DNA of 64,000 nucleotides from Pseudomonas parafulva (GCF_000800255.1 NZ_CP009747.1:4092001-4156000); one strand, 5' to 3'; shown: positions 1 through 10,266, numbered from the stretch's first letter. The notes: generated by a model not told the origin, from the letters alone. Numbers and translations: made by a program.

Positions 1-1
1 G

Positions 2-205
2 CTCGAAGCCCCGCAACTGGATCGCCTGTACGGCGACCTGAAGAAGCTGCACGAGCTGGCCGAACAGCCGCTGGGCGAAACGGCGCCCGAGGCGCAGGAT
101 CAAGGGGCCGAAGACGCGCCTGTCCTGACCCTGCTCGAAGCGCGCATCGAACAGGCCCGCGCCATCGAGCAGAGCCGCGCCTGGAAGCATCTGCTCAAGG
201 CCTGA
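2..205 (+). CDS. 3' end of an unidentified gene (partial)
   Basis: An open frame enters from the left edge and ends at TGA 203-205, giving the last 67 residues of a protein. The tail is rich in Glu, Ala and Leu, with a charged helical end (EARIEQARAIEQSRAWKHLL), and host-like GC-rich third positions. I do not recognise the family from this fragment. A small GC-rich stem lies just after the stop (about 206-222) and could serve as a terminator, although no T-run follows it. It converges with pchP. Confidence 0.6.
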   Translation, partial: LEAPQLDRLYGDLKKLHELAEQPLGETAPEAQDQGAEDAPVLTLLEARIEQARAIEQSRAWKHLLKA

Positions 206-229
206 GCCCCCGCCTTCGGGGCAGATCCT

Positions 230-1285
230 TTACTGGATCTGCTCCGGCGTGACGATCACCCAGTTCTTGTCCGCCGTCACCGGCAACCCCTCCTTGGCCT
301 GCGCCGCCGCGTTCTTGGCAATCATGCCGTTCAATTGATCCATGTACTTGGCCTTGCGGTTGATCCACAAGTGGATGCCGCCCTTGTCCACGTCAACGCC
401 ATGAAACTGCATGTAGCCATCGCTGGTCGGGGTATCGCCGCCCACCAGCACCGGGCGCTTCCATTCGTCGATGTAGGTGAGGATCGCCGCCTGTTTACCG
501 GCCATCCAGGTCGCCGGGGTCCACAGGTACGGGGTCAACTCCAGTCCTTCGTTGGCCTTGGCGTCGTAGTGACCGGCGCTGATCTGCTTGCGCGCCGTGG
601 TCAGCGCGCCGCTGGCGCGGTCCTTGAGTAGCAGGCTGACGCCGATGACATTCTGCGGTTTGACGTTGTAGCCGTACTGGGGATCGGAGGCGACCATGCG
701 CACCAGCTCTTCGGACGCCGCCGAAATCACGTAGACCTCGATGCCGTTCTCCATCAGCTTGTTGTACAGCTCAGCCTGACCCGCGAACACCTTGGGCGGC
801 TGCACCTCGGTGGTCTTGCGCTGATCGCCTTCGAAATAGGTGGCCGGGATCGGCGTCTTCGACGCCATCAGCTCGTCCACCTGGACCTTCAGCTCTTTGA
901 GCGTGAAGCCAGAGAACACCTGCGCCACCCAGGGGTAGCAGACCATGTCGTCGATTTCGCACAGGCGGTAGTAGTAACTGAACAGGCTCTCCTTGTGCTC
1001 GGCGGTGTCCTTGAACGGAATCAGCTTCAAGGAGGGGTCGAGCGTGTCGCGGGTCAGCAGGCCCTTGTTCTCCATGAACGGCAGCAGCGCTTCTTCCAGA
1101 TCGTAGCGGTAGCTGGTGTTGTCCATGTCGAACACCGCGTAGTTGCCCTGGTTGGCGTTGGCGGCGATCATCGCGTCGAGCTGTTTGGCGGCCTCGGCAG
1201 GCCAATGCTTGAGCTCGGTGGCGGCCCAGGTGCTGGCGCTGAGCAGCAGGGCGAGGCTACCGGTAAGCAGTCGGGATACGGTCAT
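230..1285 (-). CDS. pchP: phosphorylcholine phosphatase
   Basis: A periplasmic HAD-superfamily phosphatase of 351 residues. PchP enzymes release choline from phosphorylcholine, supplying carbon, nitrogen and osmoprotectant precursors. A signal peptide is visible (hydrophobic [13 protein letters not shown], then Ala-rich cleavage site near residue 22). HAD motif I is VFDMDNTS around residue 51 with nucleophile Asp53. Motif II is ISAAS, and the acidic motif III is GGDTPTSDG near residue 285. Length and motifs fit the Pseudomonas family closely. The start is the first ATG, giving a proper signal sequence. It is transcribed alone, divergently from the cystine carrier. Function is by family recognition. 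Confidence 0.88.
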   Translation of the reverse strand: MTVSRLLTGSLALLLSASTWAATELKHWPAEAAKQLDAMIAANANQGNYAVFDMDNTSYRYDLEEALLPFMENKGLLTRDTLDPSLKLIPFKDTAEHKESLFSYYYRLCEIDDMVCYPWVAQVFSGFTLKELKVQVDELMASKTPIPATYFEGDQRKTTEVQPPKVFAGQAELYNKLMENGIEVYVISAASEELVRMVASDPQYGYNVKPQNVIGVSLLLKDRASGALTTARKQISAGHYDAKANEGLELTPYLWTPATWMAGKQAAILTYIDEWKRPVLVGGDTPTSDGYMQFHGVDVDKGGIHLWINRKAKYMDQLNGMIAKNAAAQAKEGLPVTADKNWVIVTPEQIQ

Positions 1286-1529
1286 GAGCTACGTTCTCCT
1301 GAGACGGGACCGCCGAAGCCTAGTGCGGATTGATGACAGACAGGCGTCTGACACCGACCTTTGAAAGGCTGCAAACGCCGCGTTGATTGTCCATGAGCGA
1401 CACCGCGTTATTCCATACGCGACTATGCACATTACCTTTAGGTATAAATTCGTTTGTTTTCAGACTGTTAGCATTTCCGTTCGCAATCGCTCACAGAGGC
1501 GATCCCTACTTGTGCTTCACGGAGCTTCG

Positions 1530-2921
1530 ATGAACCTGCCACTTTCTCTCAACCTGCTGGCATTCCTGGCCTTGCTGCTGGGTCTGGCGCAAACCCGCCG
1601 TACCGACTGGAGCCTGGCCAAGAAGGTCCTCCTCGGCCTGGTGCTGGGCGTGCTGTTCGGCCTGGTGCTGCATACGCTGTACGGCGCCGGGCACCCGGTG
1701 CTCAAGGCCACCCTCGGCTGGCTGGACCTGGTCGGCAACGGCTACGTCGGCCTGCTGCAGATGATCGTCATGCCGCTGATCTTCGCGTCGATCCTCAGCG
1801 CCGTGGCGCGCTTGCACAACGCCTCGGCGCTGGGGCGGATCAGCGTCCTGAGCATCGGCACGCTGCTGCTGACCACCGCCATCGCCGCGCTGATCGGCAT
1901 CGCCCTGACCAACCTGTTCGGCCTGAGCGCCGAGGGCCTGGTGGCCGGCGTGCAGGAAACCGCGCGCTTGCAGACCATCAACAGCGACTATGCCGGCAAG
2001 GTCGCCGACCTCGACATCCCGCGCCTGCTGCTGTCGTTCATTCCCAGCAATCCGGTGGGCGACCTGGCGCGGGCCAAGCCCACCTCGATCATCAGCGTGG
2101 TGATCTTCGCCGTGTTCCTCGGCCTGGCAGCGTTGCAGCTGATCAAGGATGACCAGGACAAGGGCCAGCGCGCGCTGTCGGCCATCGACGTGCTGCAGGC
2201 CTGGGTCATGCGCCTGGTGCGCCTGGTGATGAAGCTCACGCCCTACGGCGTGCTGGCATTGATGACCAAGGTGGTGGCCAGCTCCAACCTGGAGGACATC
2301 CTCAAGCTGGGCAGCTTCGTGGTGGTGTCCTACCTGGGCCTGGGACTGATGTTCGTGGTGCACGGGGTGATCCTGGCGCTGACCGGCGTCAGCCCGCTGC
2401 GTTTCCTGCGCAAGGTCTGGCCGGTGCTCACCTTCGCCTTCACCAGCCGCTCCAGCGCCGCCAGCATTCCGCTGAACATCGAGGCGCAGACCCAGCGCCT
2501 GGGCGTGCCGCCGTCGATCGCCAGCTTCAGCGCCTCGTTCGGCGCCACCATCGGCCAGAACGGCTGCGCCGGGCTGTATCCGGCGATGCTGGCGGTGATG
2601 GTCGCGCCGGCGGTGGGCATCGACACCTTAGATCCGCTGTGGATCGCCACCCTGGTGGCCATCGTTACCCTGAGTTCGGCCGGTGTCGCCGGGGTCGGCG
2701 GCGGCGCCACCTTCGCCGCGCTGATCGTGTTGCCGGCAATGGGCCTGCCCGTCGAGCTGGTGGCGCTGCTGATTTCGGTCGAGCCGTTGATCGACATGGG
2801 CCGCACGGCATTGAACGTGAACGGTTCGATGACCGCCGGTGTGGTCACCAGTCAGTTGCTCAAGCAGACCGACAAAGCCGTGCTGGCGGACGATGAACAC
2901 GCCGAACTGAGCCATTCCTGA
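1530..2921 (+). CDS. tcyP: L-cystine / dicarboxylate-type cation symporter
   Basis: A 463-residue inner-membrane carrier of the DAACS family (GltP/DctA/TcyP). It has eight or more hydrophobic segments, the Ser-rich loop [11 protein letters not shown], and the conserved [16 protein letters not shown] and [18 protein letters not shown] stretches. The sequence most resembles the sodium-dependent cystine carriers TcyP/YdjN, so sulfur-amino-acid uptake is the likely role; a dicarboxylate substrate is the alternative. The start is set at ATG 1530, preceded by GGAG with a 5-base spacer. A longer in-frame extension to 1383 lacks a ribosome site and is not membrane-like. It converges with folA. Confidence 0.8.
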   Translation: MNLPLSLNLLAFLALLLGLAQTRRTDWSLAKKVLLGLVLGVLFGLVLHTLYGAGHPVLKATLGWLDLVGNGYVGLLQMIVMPLIFASILSAVARLHNASALGRISVLSIGTLLLTTAIAALIGIALTNLFGLSAEGLVAGVQETARLQTINSDYAGKVADLDIPRLLLSFIPSNPVGDLARAKPTSIISVVIFAVFLGLAALQLIKDDQDKGQRALSAIDVLQAWVMRLVRLVMKLTPYGVLALMTKVVASSNLEDILKLGSFVVVSYLGLGLMFVVHGVILALTGVSPLRFLRKVWPVLTFAFTSRSSAASIPLNIEAQTQRLGVPPSIASFSASFGATIGQNGCAGLYPAMLAVMVAPAVGIDTLDPLWIATLVAIVTLSSAGVAGVGGGATFAALIVLPAMGLPVELVALLISVEPLIDMGRTALNVNGSMTAGVVTSQLLKQTDKAVLADDEHAELSHS

Positions 2922-2952
2922 GCGTGAGCCTAGGGACGGCCATGCGCCGTTC

Positions 2953-3468
2953 CTAGCGCTTGTCCCACACCTCGAAGTGGTACACCGGCTTGCCTTCCTC
3001 GACCTGCCGCGCGGTCGAGGCGAGCGTCCACTGCGCCGGCTCGAACGCCGGGAACCAGGCATCGCCTGGCGGCGCCAGCTCCACTCGGGTCAGGTACATG
3101 CGACTCACCAAACCCTGTTCCAGCGCCTGCCCGTACAACTGCGCCCCGCCGATCAGCATCAGCTCTGCGACGCCCTGCTCGCGCGCCCACTGCTCGGCCC
3201 GTTGCACGGCCGCTTCCAGCGAGGCGAACACCTCGGCGCCCGGCAAGGTCAGCCCCGGCTGACGACTGACCACCAGGTTCAGCCGGCCCGGCAGTGGTCG
3301 GCCCAGCGAGTCCCAGGTCTTGCGGCCCATGATGATCGGCTTGCCCAGCGTGGTGGCCTTGAAATACTTGAAATCCCCCGGCAGGTGCCAGGGCATGGAG
3401 TTGTCGATACCGATCACGCGGTTCTCGGCGAGCGCCGCGATCAGGCTGAGAGGGAGTGATGTCTTCAT
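2953..3468 (-). CDS. folA: dihydrofolate reductase
   Basis: A 171-residue cytoplasmic enzyme reducing dihydrofolate to tetrahydrofolate with NADPH. It regenerates the cofactor oxidised by thymidylate synthase, so it is metabolically linked to thyA, which is split by the island further on. Visible motifs are LIAALAENRVIGIDNSMPWHLP near the N-terminus (Trp and the acidic-site region), GRKTWDSLGRPLPGR and the NADPH-binding LIGGAQLY. The start is ATG 3468 (MKTSLPLSLI). An in-frame extension upstream overlaps the next gene's promoter and is not family-like. This is the chromosomal, trimethoprim-sensitive type by sequence; no alteration was noticed. Confidence 0.93.
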   Translation of the reverse strand: MKTSLPLSLIAALAENRVIGIDNSMPWHLPGDFKYFKATTLGKPIIMGRKTWDSLGRPLPGRLNLVVSRQPGLTLPGAEVFASLEAAVQRAEQWAREQGVAELMLIGGAQLYGQALEQGLVSRMYLTRVELAPPGDAWFPAFEPAQWTLASTARQVEEGKPVYHFEVWDKR

Positions 3469-3533
3469 GCCGGCGAGGATAGCACCCGGCGCCTGGGTTA
3501 TGCTTGAGCTCGACCTGTGTACTGGAAGACCCC

Positions 3534-4913
3534 GTGACCGCACCCACCGAACTGGACCGCCGCTGGCTCACCGAAGCCGTGCGCCTGCGCGAAGAACAGG
3601 CCGGCCCCCTGGAAGACCAGGAGGCCAACCGCCGCGCCCGCCAACAAGGCGGTGACCTGGCCACGCGCATCGAGACCCGTGCCCTGTGGCTGGCCGAGCG
3701 CGACGGCATCAGCCAGGCCCTGCGCCACTGGAAACAAGGCGCGCGCCTGGCCCTGCTGGCGCTCATGCTCATCGCCGTGCTCAGCGGTGCCGGCCTTGGC
3801 CTGGCCGCTTTGGGCGATGGCCAACGACCGGTGAACGTGTTCTGGGCGTTGGGCAGCCTGCTGGGGCTGAACTTGGCACTGCTGCTTGGCTGGGCCTTGG
3901 GCTTGTTCTTCGCCGGCGAGCAGGGCGCCGCGCTCGGGCGGCTATGGCTGTGGCTCAGCGAACGCTTCGCCCGCGATGCCAAGGCTGCACACCTGGCGCC
4001 CGCCCTGCTGGTGCTATTGCAGCGCCAACGCCTGAGCCGCTGGCTGCTGGGCCTGCTGGTGCATGGCCTGTGGCTGCTGGCCATGAGCGCGGCCCTGGGC
4101 ATGCTGCTGGCGCTGCTGACGGCGCGGCGCTACGGCTTCGTCTGGGAAACCACCCTGCTCGCCCCCGAGCCTTTCATCGCCCTCACCCAAACCCTTGGCG
4201 CCCTGCCCTCGCTGCTGGGCTTCAGCGTGCCAGACGAGGCCATGATCCGCGCCAGCGGCGCGACGTCGCCGAGTCTGGACCTCGCCCGGCAGGCCTGGGC
4301 CAGTTGGCTGCTCGGCGTGGTGCTGGTGTATGGCTTGCTGCCGCGTCTGCTGCTGGCCAGCCTGTGTCTGTGGCGCTGGCGTCAGGGGCGCCATCGGCTG
4401 ACGCTGGACCTCGACCTGCCCGGCCATGCGCACTTGCGCGACGCGCTGATGCCGCACAGCGAGCGGCTTGGCGTACAGGACGCAGCGCCCGAACAGTTGC
4501 CGCAGTTCGCCGCCGGCCAACTGGAAGCCGGCAGCAGTGGCGCCCTGCTGGTGGGCCTGGAGCTGGACGAACAACGCACCTGGCCACCGACGCTGCCGGC
4601 AGCGATCACCGATGCCGGCGTGCTCGACTCCCGAGCCTCGCGCCACAAGCTCCTGGAGCAACTGGGCCGCTTCCCGCCCGCGCGCCTGCTGATCGCCTGC
4701 GACCCGCAACGCTCGCCTGACCGCGGCAGCCTGGCGCTGCTCGCTGAACTGGCCCGCAACGCCGGCAGCACACGTATCTGGCTGCTGCCAGCGCTTGCCG
4801 GACAAACCCTGGACGCCGCGCGCCTGGCCAACTGGCACGAGGCCCTGGATCGTCTCGGCCTGCCCCATACCGACACCTCCCCTCTTACCTGGCTGGAGCA
4901 TGGCCATGACTGA
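3534..4913 (+). CDS. DUF2868 domain membrane protein
   Basis: A 459-residue protein with four or five membrane segments (about residues 75-95, 105-130, 180-200, 260-285) between a charged N-terminal region and a cytosolic C-terminal part. It matches the DUF2868 family, whose function is unknown. The family is usually found next to a DUF3482 GTPase, as here; the two genes overlap by 8 bases, so they are probably co-translated partners at the membrane. The start is GTG 3534 with GGAAG five bases upstream. The in-frame TTG at 3504 has no good ribosome site. Confidence 0.75.
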   Translation: MTAPTELDRRWLTEAVRLREEQAGPLEDQEANRRARQQGGDLATRIETRALWLAERDGISQALRHWKQGARLALLALMLIAVLSGAGLGLAALGDGQRPVNVFWALGSLLGLNLALLLGWALGLFFAGEQGAALGRLWLWLSERFARDAKAAHLAPALLVLLQRQRLSRWLLGLLVHGLWLLAMSAALGMLLALLTARRYGFVWETTLLAPEPFIALTQTLGALPSLLGFSVPDEAMIRASGATSPSLDLARQAWASWLLGVVLVYGLLPRLLLASLCLWRWRQGRHRLTLDLDLPGHAHLRDALMPHSERLGVQDAAPEQLPQFAAGQLEAGSSGALLVGLELDEQRTWPPTLPAAITDAGVLDSRASRHKLLEQLGRFPPARLLIACDPQRSPDRGSLALLAELARNAGSTRIWLLPALAGQTLDAARLANWHEALDRLGLPHTDTSPLTWLEHGHD

Positions 4914-6270
4914 GCCGCTGAAACTGGCCGTGGTCGGCCATACCAACGTCGGCAAGACCTCGCTGCTGCGCACGCTCACCCGCGATGTCGGCTTCGGCGA
5001 GGTGAGCCATCGGCCCAGTACCACACGCCATGTGGAAGGTGCGCGGCTGTCGGTGGAGGGCGAGCCGCTGCTGGAGCTCTACGACACCCCGGGCCTGGAA
5101 GATGCCATCGCCCTGCTCGATTACCTGGAGCGCCTCGAACGTCCGGGCGAACGCCTCGACGGCCCGGCGCGGCTGGAGCGTTTTCTGCAAGGCGCCGAGG
5201 CGCGCCAGCGCTTCGAGCAGGAGGCCAAGGTGCTGCGCCAGTTGCAAGCGAGCACGGCCGGGCTGTATGTGATCGACGCCCGCGAACCGGTCCTGGCCAA
5301 GTACCGCGACGAACTGGAAGTGCTCGCCGGCTGCGGCAAACCGCTGCTGCCGGTACTCAATTTCGTCGCCAGCGAGACGCACCGCGAGCCACAGTGGCGT
5401 GAAGCCCTGGCCCGCCTGGGGCTGCACGCGCTGGTGCGGTTCGACAGCGTGGCTCCGCCGGAGGACGGCGAGCGACGTCTGTACGAAAGCCTGGCCTTGA
5501 TGCTGGAGGATGCACGTCCGGCCTTGCAGCGCCTGATCGACGACCAGCAGGCCCAGCGTGTGGCCCGCCAGCACAGCGGCAAGCGCTTGATTGCTGAACT
5601 CCTGCTCGACTGCGCCGCCTGCCGACGCAGCGTCGAAGCCGAGCCGGCCGCCGAAGCCAGGGCCATGGAAACCCTGCGCCAGGATGTGCGCCAGCGCGAA
5701 CAGCGCTGCGTCGAGGCGCTGCTCAAGCTGTATGCCTTCCGCCGCGATGATGCCCACGCCAGCGACCTGCCGCTGCTCGACGGGCGCTGGGGCGACGACC
5801 TGTTCAACCCGGAAACCCTCAAGCTGCTGGGGGTGCGCCTGGGCAGCGGGGTAGCCGCTGGCGCCGCCGCCGGTGCCGGCGTCGATCTGCTGGTCGGCGG
5901 TCTGACCCTGGGCGCAGCCGCCCTGGCCGGCGCGATTGCGGGCGGCGCCTTGCAAACAGCGCGTAGCTACGGCTCGCGCCTGATGGGCAAGTTCAAGGGC
6001 CGCCGCGAACTGACGGTCGACGACAGCGTGCTGCGCCTGCTGGCCCTGCGTCAGCAGCAACTGATGCAGGCGCTGGACAGCCGCGGCCATGCGGCCCAAG
6101 AGCGGGTGCACCTGGCCGAACTGGACGAGAAGGCCTGGCGTGAAGGCAAGCTGCCAGAGGCCCTGCGCCGAGCGCGGGCGCATCCGCAGTGGTCGACGCT
6201 CAACCCCGGGGCGCGGGTCAATCAGGCGGAGCGCCAGGAGCAGGTGGAGTCGCTGGTGACTCAGTTGTGA
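4906..6270 (+). CDS. GTPase with DUF3482 domain
   Basis: A 454-residue P-loop GTPase. G1 is VVGHTNVGKTS near residue 10 and G3 is DTPGLED near residue 60. The C-terminal two-thirds is helical, with a Gly/Ala-rich hydrophobic stretch (GSGVAAGAAAGAGVDLLVGGLTLGAAAL type) that could insert into a membrane. This matches the Era-like GTPase/DUF3482 family paired with DUF2868 proteins. The G4 motif is poor; VLNFVAS replaces NKxD. Start is ATG 4906, preceded by GGAG with a 7-base spacer, and overlaps the upstream gene by 8 bases. An ATG at 4900 is less well placed. The cellular role is unknown. Confidence 0.75.
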   Translation: MTEPLKLAVVGHTNVGKTSLLRTLTRDVGFGEVSHRPSTTRHVEGARLSVEGEPLLELYDTPGLEDAIALLDYLERLERPGERLDGPARLERFLQGAEARQRFEQEAKVLRQLQASTAGLYVIDAREPVLAKYRDELEVLAGCGKPLLPVLNFVASETHREPQWREALARLGLHALVRFDSVAPPEDGERRLYESLALMLEDARPALQRLIDDQQAQRVARQHSGKRLIAELLLDCAACRRSVEAEPAAEARAMETLRQDVRQREQRCVEALLKLYAFRRDDAHASDLPLLDGRWGDDLFNPETLKLLGVRLGSGVAAGAAAGAGVDLLVGGLTLGAAALAGAIAGGALQTARSYGSRLMGKFKGRRELTVDDSVLRLLALRQQQLMQALDSRGHAAQERVHLAELDEKAWREGKLPEALRRARAHPQWSTLNPGARVNQAERQEQVESLVTQL

Positions 6271-6299
6271 CCCGTGTGGATGAACGCCGCTGAAGGCGT

Positions 6300-7325
6300 C
6301 TAGGGCTGAGCCACCGTCTCCGACTTGCCGTCATAACGCTTGCGCCATTCGGCCAGGATCTGGTCGCGGTGCGTCGACGCCCAGACGAAGTCGTTCTTGA
6401 TCAGACGCTGCTCATAGTCCGCTGGCAATTCGGTCTGTGGCTTGGCGATACCCGGCGCGGCGAGTACAGCGAAGTTTTCCTTGTACAGCGCCATGGCCAC
6501 CGGGCTCGCCGAGAAGTCCGCCAGGCGCCGCGCCGCGTCGGCCTGGGGCGTGCCCTTGATCAGCGCGGTGGCTTCGATCTCCCAGCCCAGGCCTTCCTTG
6601 GGCAGCACGATATCCAGCGGCGCGCCCTGGCGCTTGAGCTGCACGGCCGGGTACTCGAACGAGATGCCGATGGGGAATTCTCCTGCTGCCGCCAGCTTGC
6701 ATGGCTTTGAGCCGGAATGAACGTACTGCCCGATGTTCTGGTGCAGCGCGTCCATGTACGCCCAGCCCTGCGCCTGGCCGAAGGTCTGCAGCCAGGCGCT
6801 GACATCGAGAAAGCCGGTTCCTGACGAGGCCGGGTTAGGCATGACGATCTTGCCCTTGTACTCAGGCTTGGTCAGATCCTGCCAACTCACCGGTTTGCTC
6901 AGGCCCTGCTTTTCGGCCTCAACGGTGTTGAAGCATACAGTTGCAGCCCAGACGTCCATGCCCACCCAGGCCGGAGGGTTGGCGGCATCGCGGTAGTTCG
7001 GCGCAATCTTGCCCAGGTCCTTGGGCGCATAGGGTTCGAGCATGCCGTGCTGGTCGAGAATGGCCAGGCTGGACGCCGCCAGGCCCCACACCGCGTCGGC
7101 CTGGGGGCGATCCTTTTCGGCCAGCAGCTTGGCGGTGATGATCCCGGTGGAGTCCCGCACCCATTTGATCTGGATATCCGGGTTGGCCTGTTCGAAGGCT
7201 TGCTTGTAGCGCTTGAGCTGCTCGGCCTCCAGCGCGGTGTAGACGGTCAGTTGAGTGGTCGCCGCCTGGGCCTGCAGGCTGAACACGGCGCAGACGACAG
7301 CGACAAGAGCGAGTGGCTTGAACAT
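6300..7325 (-). CDS. 2-aminoethylphosphonate-type ABC transporter, substrate-binding protein
   Basis: A 341-residue periplasmic protein with a clear signal peptide (MFKPLALVAVVCAVFSLQAQA). The mature part is of the iron/phosphonate/spermidine binding-protein class: LTVYTALEAEQ at the N-terminus, GIITAKLLAEKDRPQADAVWG, and PNPASSGTGFLDVSAWLQ in the hinge region. It matches the putative 2-aminoethylphosphonate binding proteins (PhnS-like). It is the last gene of a permease/ATPase/binding-protein set on the minus strand. Ferric iron is a possible alternative substrate because the fold is shared. The substrate is inferred from the family, not from visible residues. Confidence 0.75.
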   Translation of the reverse strand: MFKPLALVAVVCAVFSLQAQAATTQLTVYTALEAEQLKRYKQAFEQANPDIQIKWVRDSTGIITAKLLAEKDRPQADAVWGLAASSLAILDQHGMLEPYAPKDLGKIAPNYRDAANPPAWVGMDVWAATVCFNTVEAEKQGLSKPVSWQDLTKPEYKGKIVMPNPASSGTGFLDVSAWLQTFGQAQGWAYMDALHQNIGQYVHSGSKPCKLAAAGEFPIGISFEYPAVQLKRQGAPLDIVLPKEGLGWEIEATALIKGTPQADAARRLADFSASPVAMALYKENFAVLAAPGIAKPQTELPADYEQRLIKNDFVWASTHRDQILAEWRKRYDGKSETVAQP

Positions 7326-7354
7326 GAGTCGGTTCCTTGAAGTGGGCAGTCGGA

Positions 7355-9079
7355 TCAGGGCATGGGGGTGCGCTGACGCCAGGCCTGGGAGCGGCGCAGC
7401 AACCCCCGTGAGGCGGCGGCCAGCAGCAGCGAGGCGCTGGCGCTGGTCAGCAGGATCAAAGTGGACATGGCGGCGGCGCCACCGACATTGCCGGCATCGT
7501 CCATGTTCAGCACGGCGACGGCAGCCAGAATGGTGTCCGGGCTGTAGAGGAAGATCGCCGCCGACACCGTGGTCATCGCCGAGACGAACAGGTAGCGCAC
7601 GATGTCCAGCAACGCCGGCAGGCAGATCGGCACGCTGACCCGCAGGAAGTGCCGGTACAGCGGCGCCTTGAGCGACAGCGCGGCGGCCTCGAACTCACCG
7701 TCGAGCTGACGCAGGGCGGTGCTGGCGGTCATCTGCGCGGTGGTCAGGTAGTGAGCGATGGTGCACAACACCAGCAGCGACAAGCTGCCGTAGAACACAT
7801 GCAGTGGATTGCCCGGCAGATTGAAGAAGAAAACGTAGCCCAGCCCCAGCACCAGCCCCGGCACCGCCATGGGGATGAAGCTGACCAGACGCAGGCTCTG
7901 GGTGAGCAGGCGCTGGCCATGGGTCTTCTCCATGAGGTAGGCGCCGGTGAAGATCACCAGGCTGCCGATCAGCGCGCTGCACAGCGCCAGTGTCACGCTG
8001 TTGCGGTAGGCCAGCCAGCCACCGCCAGCGGTGTCCTCGAACAGGTAGTGCTTGAACGACAGGGTCAGGTTGTAGGGCCAGAAGGTGACCAGCGAGGCGT
8101 ACACGGCCATGCCGATCACCGCCAACAGCGCCGCGCAGACCACCAGTACCAGCACCAGGGAGACGGCATCGCGCGCCCGCGACGGTGACGGCACGAAGGC
8201 CTCGGCCCTCCCGCTCATGGCCTGGCTCTGCCGCCGACGCAGCCAGGCATCGACGGCAAAACTGAGTAGCGCGGGCACCAGCAGGACCATGCCGATCAGC
8301 GCGCCGCGGCCGAACTGCTGTTGGCCGACCACCGCCTTGTAGGCCTCCAGGGCCAGCACCTGATAGTCGCCACCGACCACCACGGGCACGCCAAAATCAG
8401 TGATGGTCAGGGTGAAGACCAGGCAGAATGCGGCGAACACCGCTTGCCGCGTCGCGGGCCAGGTAATGCTGCGAAACGTCCGCCAGGGCCCTGCGCCCAT
8501 GCTCGAAGCGGCATCGAACAGCCGCGCGTCGGCCAGCGACAAGGCCGACAGCAGAATCATCAGCGCATGCGGGAAGGTGTAGATGGCTTCGCCCAGCACG
8601 ATGCCCCAGAAGCCGTAGATGTTGTCGTTCAGCAGCCCGCGCAGCAGGCCTTGGTTGCCGAACAGATAGACCAGCGCGATGGCCGGCAGCATCGAAGGGG
8701 CCAACAGCGGTAACAGGGAGATGCCCCGCCACAGGCCCTTGGCCGGAATGAGCGTGCGTTGCAAGGCGTAGGCGAACAGGTAGGCCAGTGGCACCACGAT
8801 CAGCGCCACACTCAGGCCTACCGTCAGGCTGTTGCCGATCAGCCAGCGGAAGTGGGCGCTGGCAAATAATTCACCCGCCGCCTGCAGGCCACCGCCCTGG
8901 CCCGCGTCGCCACTGAAGCCGCGCCAGAAGATCGCCAGCAGCGGCAGCAGCACCGCCAGCAGCAGAAGCACCAGCAGCAGAGCCTTGCCACCGACCACGA
9001 AGACCCGGTCACCGAGCGCGACACCCGCGCGCGCTCCAGCCTTGGCAGACGGCGAGGACACGGACATTGACAGGCCCAT
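7355..9079 (-). CDS. 2-aminoethylphosphonate-type ABC transporter, fused permease
   Basis: A 574-residue inner-membrane permease holding two complete binding-protein-dependent permease units in tandem, about 12 membrane segments in all. Each half has its EAA-type loop (AASSMGAGPWRTFRSITWPATRQA in the first, AALSLKAPLYRHFLRVSVPICLPA in the second) that docks on the ATPase. Such double permeases are typical of the PhnU-like and Fbp-like families. The start is uncertain: ATG 9079 follows the ATPase stop by one base, ATG 9067 is the alternative, and neither has a strong ribosome site, which suggests translational coupling to the ATPase gene. A longer upstream extension lies wholly inside that gene. 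Confidence 0.78.
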   Translation of the reverse strand: MGLSMSVSSPSAKAGARAGVALGDRVFVVGGKALLLVLLLLAVLLPLLAIFWRGFSGDAGQGGGLQAAGELFASAHFRWLIGNSLTVGLSVALIVVPLAYLFAYALQRTLIPAKGLWRGISLLPLLAPSMLPAIALVYLFGNQGLLRGLLNDNIYGFWGIVLGEAIYTFPHALMILLSALSLADARLFDAASSMGAGPWRTFRSITWPATRQAVFAAFCLVFTLTITDFGVPVVVGGDYQVLALEAYKAVVGQQQFGRGALIGMVLLVPALLSFAVDAWLRRRQSQAMSGRAEAFVPSPSRARDAVSLVLVLVVCAALLAVIGMAVYASLVTFWPYNLTLSFKHYLFEDTAGGGWLAYRNSVTLALCSALIGSLVIFTGAYLMEKTHGQRLLTQSLRLVSFIPMAVPGLVLGLGYVFFFNLPGNPLHVFYGSLSLLVLCTIAHYLTTAQMTASTALRQLDGEFEAAALSLKAPLYRHFLRVSVPICLPALLDIVRYLFVSAMTTVSAAIFLYSPDTILAAVAVLNMDDAGNVGGAAAMSTLILLTSASASLLLAAASRGLLRRSQAWRQRTPMP

Positions 9080-9080
9080 C

Positions 9081-10139
9081 TCAGGCGAACACCTGCAGGC
9101 TCTGAGGCGGCAATGCCACCCAGATGTCCTGCGAGCGCAGCCGAGGCATGACCTCAGGTGCCAGCTCGGCGAGCAAGGCATGGCCCGGTAGCGCCTGCAA
9201 CTCGAAGCTCAGGCGGCAGCGATTACCGAGAAAGGTGATTTCGCGGACCTTGGCCGGGAACAGGTTTTCTTCATGCACGACGGGGTTGACCGTGATCGTC
9301 TCCGGACGGCAGAACAGCCTGCCGCTACGAGCCTTGCCCGCGCCCGGCGCCAGGCGCAGGTTCAGGCCTGCGACCCGGGCGTGCTGGTCGTCGTGGCGTT
9401 GGAACGGCAGCCAGTTGCCCTGGCCGACGAACTCGGCGACGAAGGGTGTGGCGGGTCGGTCGTAGATGGCCTGCGCAGTGGCGTACTGCTCGACCTGGCC
9501 ATTGTTCATCACCGCAATACGGTCGGCCATCAGCATGGCTTCATCCTGGTTGTGGGTGACCATCAGCGTGGTGATGCCGAGCTGACGTTGCAGTTGGCGC
9601 AGCTCACCGCACAGGTGCTCACGCACCCGAGCGTCGAGCGCCGACATCGGCTCGTCGAGCAGCAACATTGAGGGGGCCGGCGCCAGGGCGCGGGCCAGCG
9701 CCACCCGCTGCTGCTGGCCGCCGGACAACTGGCTGGGGTACTTCTTCTCGCTACCGGTCAAGCCGACCAGCGCGAGCATCTCCCCCACCCGGTGGCGTGA
9801 CGCGCCCCGACCGCAACCGTTCAGGCCATAGGCGATGTTGGCCTCGACGGTGAGATTGGGAAACAGCGCATAGGACTGAAACAGGATGCCGTAGTCGCGC
9901 GCCTGGGGCGGCAGTTCGGAGATGTCCCGCTCGCCAATGGACAAGGTGCCCTGGTCCTGTTGCTCCAACCCGGCGATGCAGCGCAGTAGCGTGGTCTTGC
10001 CGCAGCCGGAGGGGCCGAGCAGGCACACCAGTTCGCCGGCGGCGACGTCCAGGCTCACGTCGTTCAGCGCGGTGAATGCGCCGAAGCGCTTGTGAATACC
10101 GCGCACGTGCAGGTGCGTGCCGGGAGTTGCGAGGTTCAT
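9081..10139 (-). CDS. 2-aminoethylphosphonate-type ABC transporter, ATP-binding protein
   Basis: A 352-residue ABC ATPase. Walker A is GPSGCGKTT near residue 42, the Q-loop lies in ILFQSYALFPN, the signature is LSGGQQQR, Walker B is MLLLDEPMSALD, and the switch His is in VTHNQDEAM. A C-terminal regulatory TOBE-like domain follows. It is the first gene of the three-gene uptake operon, transcribed away from the LysR gene at 10267-11136. It matches the PhnT-like ATPases for 2-aminoethylphosphonate uptake. No phosphonate breakdown genes are visible in this window. Confidence 0.8.
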   Translation of the reverse strand: MNLATPGTHLHVRGIHKRFGAFTALNDVSLDVAAGELVCLLGPSGCGKTTLLRCIAGLEQQDQGTLSIGERDISELPPQARDYGILFQSYALFPNLTVEANIAYGLNGCGRGASRHRVGEMLALVGLTGSEKKYPSQLSGGQQQRVALARALAPAPSMLLLDEPMSALDARVREHLCGELRQLQRQLGITTLMVTHNQDEAMLMADRIAVMNNGQVEQYATAQAIYDRPATPFVAEFVGQGNWLPFQRHDDQHARVAGLNLRLAPGAGKARSGRLFCRPETITVNPVVHEENLFPAKVREITFLGNRCRLSFELQALPGHALLAELAPEVMPRLRSQDIWVALPPQSLQVFA

Positions 10140-10266
10140 GGCAAGGCCTCATCGAAGAGATGGGGCCATGCTAGGAATGCCGTGCGAAGGTTGCGTGGCG
10201 GTTGGGGCAAAGTGAGCGATGGTGGTATTGGCAGATTTGGGTTGGCGCGGGCTTTTCACACCGCGT

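Noticed and set aside
1425..1437. ATGCACATTACCT near the cystine-carrier promoter, sharing 12 bases with the island left end (14671)
   Set aside because: A single short match outside any junction, with no partner repeat; probably chance, though it could be checked as a secondary recombinase site.
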